In this document: positions 6,451-11,729 of the stretch, piece after piece
Layout of the letters: each line of letters begins with the position of its first letter
Numbering within the stretch: the first letter of the stretch is position 1
Source: an uncultured Gardnerella sp.
GTDB lineage: Bacteria > Actinomycetota > Actinomycetes > Actinomycetales > Bifidobacteriaceae
Length of the DNA stretch: 14,366 bases
Assembly (NCBI GenBank): GCA_947254595.1
Contig: CAMYED010000028.1
Location: forward strand, 1 to 14,366
Direction: 5' to 3'
Translations under genes and position numbers: made by a program
The notes under the pieces: generated by a model
Told to the model about the DNA's origin: nothing
Seen by the model: the letters and a program-made list of their open reading frames with translations, nothing else
Databases searched by the model: none

Positions 6451-6488
6451 TTGAGTGATTCGTACGTGTCTGCCGTATGCTTGAAGTA
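6451..6488 (+). promoter_or_regulatory. Possible leaderless promoter of the phosphoesterase gene
   Basis: TATGCT at 6476-6481 lies six bases before the ATG at 6488, which would put the first transcribed base at or beside the A of the start codon. TTGAGT at 6451-6456 is a possible -35 box, though the 19-base spacing is long. There is no Shine-Dalgarno site before the ATG, which fits a leaderless mRNA. Confidence 0.4.
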
Positions 6489-7774
6489 TGACAGATTCTG
6501 CACAATCTGAAGTTACTGCGGCGGCAGAACTTCCTGTATCTATTTCAGCGCGACTTGGACGCTTGCAATTCCACCTTTCTGGCAAGTTTCGTGTGCTGCA
6601 ATGTGCAGATGTTCAAGATGTGCCGAAAGTTTCCTCGGATACTATTCGTTTACTTGATTCAGCTTGCGATGCTGTGCGCCCTGATCTTGTTGTGTTTACG
6701 GGTAATCAGATTGCCGGTTACGAAAAAGTGTTTTCTCGCACTTTTAAGCGTCGCCGCTGGCAGGCGTCTGCAAAAATTTCGGATGTGGATAAGCAGAACT
6801 TATTTGAGCAGGTGCGAAGTGGTATTGCGCGTTTAGTTGAGCCTTTGGAAAAGCGCAGAATACCTTGGGCTGTAACGTACGGCAATCATGATTTTCAGTG
6901 TGGATTAAGTAATGAAGAACTCGACTCAATTTGCCGAGAGTTTCCTTGCTGCATGAATCGTGGTTTGAAAGTTACGTCTTCAGCTAGCGGAATGCAGTCA
7001 ACTCACTGCATTTTGCCAAAGCAGTTAATTTTTGCATGCGAACCGGGAACTTTTGCGCTGCCGGTTATGGACGAGAATCAAGAAAATGTTATTTTTTCAA
7101 TAGTTTTGCTTGATTCTGGGGATTACGCTAAATCTGGAGGCTACGGGCAGCCTTCTAAGAAAGCGCTTGATTTTATAAAGAATTTGCCGGATTCTTTACC
7201 TTCTCATTTTTGTGTTTTTCAGCATTTTCCAATTCCGCAATATTATCGTCTTTTGCGTGAAGTTCCTAAGGAATCTGCTGCTAAAGAACGCGCGATTGAG
7301 GGGTATCGAACTTTTGCTGGACGCTTCTACGCAATTGACGAAAATTGTGTTCTTCCAGATGGCTATTTGGGTGAGGGAATTAGTTGCCCGGATGTAGACA
7401 GTGGTGAGTTTGCGGTTTTAGCTAAGGTGGGAGCGTTTGCTGTTGTTGCAGGCCATGATCATCTAAATGCTTTTGCTGGTAAAGAGCCTGAGCATAATAT
7501 GCTTCTTATTGCGACTACTACATGCGGTTTTTCTTCCTACGGTCCGGATCCGACTAAGCGTGGAGTTCGTCTTTTGGAATTTGATATTCGTCACCCGTTT
7601 GAGCCTCGTACGCAAATGCTTGAATTCGGTAATTTGGTTGGCAAGCCTTCTTCTAAGATGGTTTATACGTACGGGCTTACTGCGGAATCTGAGCACGAAT
7701 TACCGGAAGTTGATTTACTGCGTAAGCCGTCTTTATTTACTAGGTTGATTCGTAGATGGCGTAAACGTTCGTAA
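6488..7774 (+). CDS. Calcineurin-like metallophosphoesterase with altered metal motifs
   Basis: The 428-residue protein has the order of motifs of the calcineurin-like phosphoesterase fold, closest in style to the purple-acid/DCR2-like (PRP29-type) branch: FRVLQCADVQD (Asp41), VVFTGNQIAG (72-74), YGNHD (131-135), FQHFPIP (His246) and AGHDHLNAF (His323, His325). Usual families have DxH and GD in the first two motifs; here they read DxQ (Gln43) and GN (Asn73), so two metal ligands are changed while GNHD, the later His and GHDH are intact. It probably hydrolyses a phosphoester in the cytosol; substrate unknown. There is no signal peptide or membrane helix; the C-terminus is basic (RLIRRWRKRS). 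No ribosome site precedes the ATG, consistent with the proposed leaderless promoter. The stop codon lies inside the first unit of a 14-bp tandem repeat. Confidence 0.82.
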   Translation: MTDSAQSEVTAAAELPVSISARLGRLQFHLSGKFRVLQCADVQDVPKVSSDTIRLLDSACDAVRPDLVVFTGNQIAGYEKVFSRTFKRRRWQASAKISDVDKQNLFEQVRSGIARLVEPLEKRRIPWAVTYGNHDFQCGLSNEELDSICREFPCCMNRGLKVTSSASGMQSTHCILPKQLIFACEPGTFALPVMDENQENVIFSIVLLDSGDYAKSGGYGQPSKKALDFIKNLPDSLPSHFCVFQHFPIPQYYRLLREVPKESAAKERAIEGYRTFAGRFYAIDENCVLPDGYLGEGISCPDVDSGEFAVLAKVGAFAVVAGHDHLNAFAGKEPEHNMLLIATTTCGFSSYGPDPTKRGVRLLEFDIRHPFEPRTQMLEFGNLVGKPSSKMVYTYGLTAESEHELPEVDLLRKPSLFTRLIRRWRKRS

Positions 7775-7811
7775 GTAAACGTTAGTAAGTAAACGTTCGT
7801 AAGTAAACGTA
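7761..7811 (+). repeat. 14-bp tandem repeat overlapping a stop codon
   Basis: GTAAACGTTCGTAA at 7761-7774 is followed by GTAAACGTTAGTAA (7775-7788), GTAAACGTTCGTAA (7789-7802) and a partial copy from 7803. The first unit contains the last codons and TAA stop of the phosphoesterase gene, so the array grew outward from coding sequence. Confidence 0.92.
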
Positions 7812-7822
7812 ACTTACAGGCT

Positions 7823-7858
7823 TATTATTTTATTAACTTTTATTATTTTATTAACTTT
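7823..7858 (+). repeat. 18-bp perfect tandem duplication
   Basis: TATTATTTTATTAACTTT occurs at 7823-7840 and again without gap at 7841-7858. It lies between the 14-bp array and murA, and is unrelated in sequence to that array. Confidence 0.92.
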
Positions 7859-7931
7859 TTCATTATGTAAATTATTTAAGCGAGTTGGCAATTATGCCGG
7901 TATGATAGTGAATAGTTTTTTAGCGCGAACG

Positions 7932-7938
7932 AAAGAGG
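7932..7938 (+). promoter_or_regulatory. Ribosome binding site choosing the GTG start of murA
   Basis: AAAGAGG ends five bases before the GTG at 7944. The upstream in-frame ATG at 7902 has no such site and overlaps a TATGAT that may be a -10 box (7901-7906). Confidence 0.65.
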
Positions 7939-7943
7939 TAAAC

Positions 7944-9305
7944 GTGTCCGCACATAATACGGCTGAGCAGAACAACAATAGCGGCTTATGCGCTGCAGAC
8001 GTGTTGCATGTAGAGGGTGGCAAGCCGCTTAATGGCACTATTAAAGTTCGTGGTGCTAAGAATTTTGTAAGCAAGGCTATGGTTGCGGCTCTTTTAGCGC
8101 CTGGCAAGTCTGTGTTGAAGAATGTTCCAGAAATTCGCGACGTGCATGTTGTTTCGGATTTGTTGCGTTTGCATGGTGTTGACGTAGACGTCAATGGCCC
8201 AGAAGGTGTTGTTACTATTGACGCAACGAAAGTGCAGCTTGCGGATGTTGCAGACGTTGATACTCTTTCTGGTTCTTCGCGTATTCCTATTCTTTTTTCC
8301 GGTCCACTTCTTCACCGTCTTGGTGAGGCTTTTATTCCAGCTTTAGGTGGATGCAATATTGGCGGCAGACCGATTGATTTTCATCTTGAAACCTTGCGTA
8401 AGCTTGGTGCCGATGTAGATAAAGATCATGAGGATGGCATTCATATTACTGCTCCTAACGGTTTGCACGGCACTAAAATTCATTTGCCGTATCCTTCTGT
8501 TGGTGCAACTGAGCAGACTTTGCTCGCTGCGGTTCTTGCAGAAGGTCGAACCGAGCTTTCTGGAGCTGCAATCGAGCCGGAGATTATGGATTTGGTAGCT
8601 GTTTTGCAAAAGATGGGTGCCATTATTTCTGTAGATGTGGATCGCACTTTCCGTATTGAGGGCGTAAAAGAGCTTCAAGGTTATACGCATACTTCGCTGA
8701 CGGATCGAATTGAGGCTGCTTCTTGGGCTTCAGCTGCGCTTGCTACTCATGGAGATGTGTTTATTAAGGGTGCAACTCAGCCTGAGATGATGACTTTTCT
8801 TAATGTATTCCGCAAGGTTGGCGGCCAGTTTGACGTTACGGACAGCGGTATTCGTTTTTGGCATCCAGGTGGGGATTTGCATCCTGTTGCTATTGAAACC
8901 GACGTACATCCTGGTTTTATGACGGATTGGCAGCAGCCGCTTGTTGTTGCGCTTACTCAGGCGAAGGGCTTGAGTATTGTGCATGAAACTGTGTACGAAA
9001 ATCGTTTTGGTTTTACTAAGCCGCTTGTTCAAATGGGCGCTATGATTCAGCTTTATAGGGAGTGCTTAGGATCTCTTCCTTGCCGATTCCAGCAGCGTAA
9101 TTACAAACATTCTGCTGTGATTTTTGGTCCTACTCCGTTGACTGGTCAGGATATTGATGTTCCTGATTTGCGAGGCGGTTTTAGCCATTTGATTGCAGCT
9201 CTTACCGCTAAAGGCCCGTCGAATGTTCGCGGAATTTCGCTAATTGATCGCGGTTACGCCGATTTTCGTGGTAAGTTGCTCGCTTTGGGCGCGAATATTG
9301 ACTGA
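7944..9305 (+). CDS. murA: UDP-N-acetylglucosamine 1-carboxyvinyltransferase
   Basis: This 453-residue enzyme transfers enolpyruvate from PEP to UDP-GlcNAc, the first committed step of peptidoglycan precursor synthesis in the cytosol. VRGAKN at 35-40 supplies the Lys-Asn pair of the substrate site. The loop GGCNIGGRPIDFHL carries the active-site Cys at 137, the residue attacked by fosfomycin, so the enzyme is of the Cys type. PGFMTDWQQP (Asp328) matches the catalytic-base motif PGFPTDMQ, and the C-terminus DLRGGFSHLIAAL and IDRGYADFRGKLLALGANI matches the family's closing stretch, though the usual DLRASA reads DLRGGF. It is about 30 residues longer than E. coli MurA, mainly an N-terminal tail. 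The GTG at 7944 is preferred because of AAAGAGG five bases upstream; an ATG at 7902 would add 14 residues. Tandem repeats occupy both flanks. Confidence 0.93.
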   Translation: MSAHNTAEQNNNSGLCAADVLHVEGGKPLNGTIKVRGAKNFVSKAMVAALLAPGKSVLKNVPEIRDVHVVSDLLRLHGVDVDVNGPEGVVTIDATKVQLADVADVDTLSGSSRIPILFSGPLLHRLGEAFIPALGGCNIGGRPIDFHLETLRKLGADVDKDHEDGIHITAPNGLHGTKIHLPYPSVGATEQTLLAAVLAEGRTELSGAAIEPEIMDLVAVLQKMGAIISVDVDRTFRIEGVKELQGYTHTSLTDRIEAASWASAALATHGDVFIKGATQPEMMTFLNVFRKVGGQFDVTDSGIRFWHPGGDLHPVAIETDVHPGFMTDWQQPLVVALTQAKGLSIVHETVYENRFGFTKPLVQMGAMIQLYRECLGSLPCRFQQRNYKHSAVIFGPTPLTGQDIDVPDLRGGFSHLIAALTAKGPSNVRGISLIDRGYADFRGKLLALGANID

Positions 9306-9379
9306 CGTAAGTTTTTCGTAAGTTTTCGCGTAACGAAACCGCATAGCGAAACCGCGTAACGAAACTGCATGGCGAAACT
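9306..9379 (+). repeat. 11-bp doublet and 13-bp four-copy tandem repeat after murA
   Basis: CGTAAGTTTTT (9306-9316) and CGTAAGTTTT (9317-9326) begin right after the murA stop. They lead into four 13-base units: GCGTAACGAAACC (9328-9340), GCATAGCGAAACC (9341-9353), GCGTAACGAAACT (9354-9366) and GCATGGCGAAACT (9367-9379). Units alternate GCGTAAC and GCATRGC, so the higher-order period is 26 bases. A short hairpin GCGAA/TTCGC forms at the array's end. Confidence 0.92.
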
Positions 9380-9415
9380 TTCGCAAAACCCATGTTTTTG
9401 TAGGCGCATAAGCTT

Positions 9416-9424
9416 TTATCCACA
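9416..9424 (+). promoter_or_regulatory. Perfect DnaA-box sequence
   Basis: TTATCCACA matches the consensus DnaA box exactly. It sits in the intergenic region between murA and the kinase gene. I found no second perfect box in the window, so it is not an origin; a role as a single DnaA site is conjecture. Confidence 0.35.
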
Positions 9425-9533
9425 ATGCTAAAAAAAGCTTTTCTGCGAACAAAATTATCGATACAGTAGTCGCAATTGTAATTTAATTGTTCAGATTTTT
9501 CGTAAAACTGAGCAATTGGAATTTTAAGATTGC

Positions 9534-9538
9534 GGAGG
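9534..9538 (+). promoter_or_regulatory. Ribosome binding site choosing the ATG of the kinase gene
   Basis: GGAGG lies six bases before the ATG at 9545. An in-frame TTG at 9530 overlaps the site's upstream edge and would lack a site of its own. Confidence 0.75.
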
Positions 9539-9544
9539 CTTGCG

Positions 9545-11677
9545 ATGGTTTGTGTTGGAGGGCGCTATCAGTTACTGGGCGAACTGGGCAGCGGCGGTAC
9601 ATCAACCGTATTTCTTGCGGTTGATACCGTTCTGCACAAACAGTGGGCTATTAAAGAAACTCTGCTTAAAGGCAATGAAGATTATCAAAAATATATTATT
9701 CAATCTTTGCGCGCAGAAGTAGACGTATTAAAAGAATGTGATCACCCGGCAATTCCTCGTATTGTTGACTTTTTTGAAGAAAATGGTCGAGCCTATGCGG
9801 TTCGAGACTATGTTAAAGGTCGTTCATTAAAATCGATTGTTGAATCTCATGGCATTCAGGACGCTAGGAGTGTGCGCGAGTGGGGTATGCAATTGTGTTC
9901 TGTGCTTTCGTATTTGCATGCGCATTATCCGCCAATTGTGTATGGAGATCTTAAGCCGTCGCACGTTATGATTACGGACGATGGTTTGGTTCGTTTAATT
10001 GATTTTGGTGCCGCAACGCAACTGTATACGAATGGTGGTGTGCTTGATTTACGCAGCATAGAGCAGCCGGAAGTTAGATTTGCAACTCCTCGTTTTACGG
10101 CTCCAGAAGTGTTTGACGAAAATTCTGTTATTACTGCTTCGAGTGACGTGTATTCTCTTGGAATGACTTTGCGTTACGCTTTGTTCCCAAACGATTCTTA
10201 CGAGGACGCTTTGAAATCTTCTTCATATCGCGAAAATCGTGAGTTATTTGATTCTTTGATTGCGGTTCTTGCAACTGCTACAGCTCTTGAGCCTTCGCAA
10301 AGGTATGAAGATTGCGGAGAAATGCTTATTGCTTTAGAAGATTGCTTTGAGGATGGGAGCCAATTTTCTGGCAGCAAAGGATATTATTCGAATAATCTAA
10401 CTCGCAAACAACTGCGAGATAAAGCAGAGCGTAACAAGTGCGAGAAGCGTAAGAATCGCAATAAGTTTGATAAGCGCAGCAAGTTTGAGAAGCGCAGCAA
10501 GTGCGATAAACGCAATAAGCTAAGTAAAATTAACCAACGCTGTCAAAATAATTTGCGTAATAAAGATAGTTTGCGCAATCAATCGCTTGATCAAAATAGT
10601 TTATTAAATGGCAACGTTTTTGCTAGTAAAAAAAGCAGAATGGCGCTTTTACTAACAGTTGTTATTGCAACTGTATCGCTTCTGCTGTTTAGCTGCTTGG
10701 GTGCGTTTTACAGTAATGCGGCAATAAAACCAAGTAATAAAGTTTCGTACGAAGCGTCAAAAAGTAGTCGCATAAAATCAATGCGCAAAAGTAAGTCAGA
10801 GTACGATTCTTATATTCGTTTAGCAGAGCGCGAAAGTAGCGTAGAAGTTACTAAACGTTATATTTCTCGGGCAATGATTGTTCAAAACAGCATGCTTAAA
10901 AAAGGTTATGTTCGGGAATTTTCGTTGATGCCAATGCGCGTGTTACTAAAAGCTCAACTTGCGGATTATCAGTGGAGTGATAGTGAAGAACGCGGGTTTA
11001 TGGGTTTGCTTAACAAATACGAGAAGCAATTGCGTAATAATCGTAAAGGTTGGTGCGAGATTTCTGGAGATATTGGTAAAGCATATTGGTACTATTTTGC
11101 AGGATTTTCCGGGAAAGTTTCGAGTGCAGAGCGTCTTTCGCGAATGAGAGTAGCTAAAGCGTGGTTTAACGAGGCATTAAAAAATTCTGATAATGCTGAA
11201 AATTCTGATGGTGAGCAAAATCTGCAAGATGAGCGAAAGTCGCAAGATGAGCAAAATTCTGATGGTGAGCAAAATTCCGAAGAGATTAATCAAAAAAGAG
11301 CATTTAACATTTATATTGCTATTTCAGAAGGATACTCACAGCTTGTTGACGTTACTCAAGACTCTAATAACGTTGAAACGTATAGTAAATACGCAAAACA
11401 GTTGACACAGCTAGTGAAAATGGCTCAGAAGGATAAATCGGATATTCTTCGCGTAGATACCGGCGAATTAATATTGCAATCTTTGCGCGGCTGGTTGAGA
11501 ATGTTTCGCGAAGGTGGCTTTAGCAAGCAAGAAGCAAGTAAATTGTGCGACGAAGCGAATATTCTTCTCGAGAGCGCGCATGTTGCTAACGAAGAAGCTG
11601 AGCAAAGGCGTAAAACTGCGCTTGATAGTGTGAAACAAGTTAAGAATGAAATATCGGTAGTTTTTTCGGAAAAATAG
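9545..11677 (+). CDS. Membrane-spanning serine/threonine protein kinase with non-standard catalytic loop
   Basis: The 710-residue protein is a receptor-like Hanks-type kinase. The cytosolic kinase domain spans about residues 5-270: glycine loop LGSGGTSTVF (14-23), VAIK-type Lys37 in WAIKE, helix-C Glu58, catalytic loop YGDLKPSHVM (133-142), DFG at 153-155 and the APE at 186-188. The usual HRDxKxxN is therefore changed at His (Tyr133), Arg (Gly134) and the Mg-binding Asn (His140), while Asp135 and Lys137 remain, so it is a non-RD kinase that may still be active. A very basic K/R/N-rich linker (285-365), partly built from 18-bp repeats, leads to one membrane helix (about 367-389). The outer part (390-710) is helical and may be TPR-like (KAYWYYFAG, AKAWFNEAL), with an acidic repeat-derived insert at 551-580. 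The Ig-like protein gene follows after 52 bases without a terminator, suggesting one operon. There are no PASTA domains, so it is unlike PknB. Confidence 0.88.
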   Translation: MVCVGGRYQLLGELGSGGTSTVFLAVDTVLHKQWAIKETLLKGNEDYQKYIIQSLRAEVDVLKECDHPAIPRIVDFFEENGRAYAVRDYVKGRSLKSIVESHGIQDARSVREWGMQLCSVLSYLHAHYPPIVYGDLKPSHVMITDDGLVRLIDFGAATQLYTNGGVLDLRSIEQPEVRFATPRFTAPEVFDENSVITASSDVYSLGMTLRYALFPNDSYEDALKSSSYRENRELFDSLIAVLATATALEPSQRYEDCGEMLIALEDCFEDGSQFSGSKGYYSNNLTRKQLRDKAERNKCEKRKNRNKFDKRSKFEKRSKCDKRNKLSKINQRCQNNLRNKDSLRNQSLDQNSLLNGNVFASKKSRMALLLTVVIATVSLLLFSCLGAFYSNAAIKPSNKVSYEASKSSRIKSMRKSKSEYDSYIRLAERESSVEVTKRYISRAMIVQNSMLKKGYVREFSLMPMRVLLKAQLADYQWSDSEERGFMGLLNKYEKQLRNNRKGWCEISGDIGKAYWYYFAGFSGKVSSAERLSRMRVAKAWFNEALKNSDNAENSDGEQNLQDERKSQDEQNSDGEQNSEEINQKRAFNIYIAISEGYSQLVDVTQDSNNVETYSKYAKQLTQLVKMAQKDKSDILRVDTGELILQSLRGWLRMFREGGFSKQEASKLCDEANILLESAHVANEEAEQRRKTALDSVKQVKNEISVVFSEK
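10436..10528 (+). repeat. 18-bp in-frame repeat in the kinase linker
   Basis: Units AAGTTTGATAAGCGCAGC (10463-10480), AAGTTTGAGAAGCGCAGC (10481-10498) and AAGTGCGATAAACGCAAT (10499-10516) are tandem, with a related unit at 10436-10453 and a decayed one at 10517-10528. They encode K-[F/C]-[D/E]-K-R-[S/N], a basic stretch just ahead of the membrane helix. Confidence 0.88.
11199..11275 (+). repeat. 23-bp direct repeat inside the kinase outer domain
   Basis: Bases 11199-11221 recur exactly at 11253-11275, 54 bases (18 codons) apart, encoding NSDGEQN twice. Between them GCAAGATGAGC also occurs twice, at 11224-11234 and 11242-11252. The segment gives an acidic Asn/Gln-rich loop that interrupts the helical domain. 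Confidence 0.85.
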
Positions 11678-11718
11678 GTAATCAAAATTCAACGATTTTA
11701 CAAATGTGTCAACGAAAA

Positions 11719-11725
11719 AAGGGGG
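11719..11725 (+). promoter_or_regulatory. Ribosome binding site for the Ig-like protein gene
   Basis: AAGGGGG lies four bases before the ATG at 11730. It is not a perfect AGGAGG but is the only purine-rich site here and favours this ATG over the in-frame GTG at 11706. Confidence 0.55.
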
Positions 11726-11729
11726 AATT

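Larger units (their letters stand above)
5909..6487. other. 579-base gene-free region with repeats, hairpins and a T-rich tract
   Basis: After the tRNA terminator this gap contains the GC-rich palindrome and 22-base direct repeat at 5976-6063, a minus-strand terminator hairpin at 6091-6117, a small inverted repeat at 6164-6181, a candidate minus-strand promoter near 6201-6229, a T-rich plus strand from about 6270 to 6425 including two exact copies of CCGATTTTTTG at 6304-6314 and 6315-6325, and a probable promoter for the phosphoesterase gene at its right end. No protein-coding frame is convincing. Confidence 0.6.

Noticed and set aside
9328..9379. Four regularly spaced repeats considered as a CRISPR array
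   Set aside because: The 13-base units abut directly with no unique spacers and no cas genes are present.
9408..9442. AAGCTTTT/AAAAGCTT inverted repeat as a murA terminator
   Set aside because: The stem is AT-rich with a 15-base loop and a T-run of only four, too weak to call.
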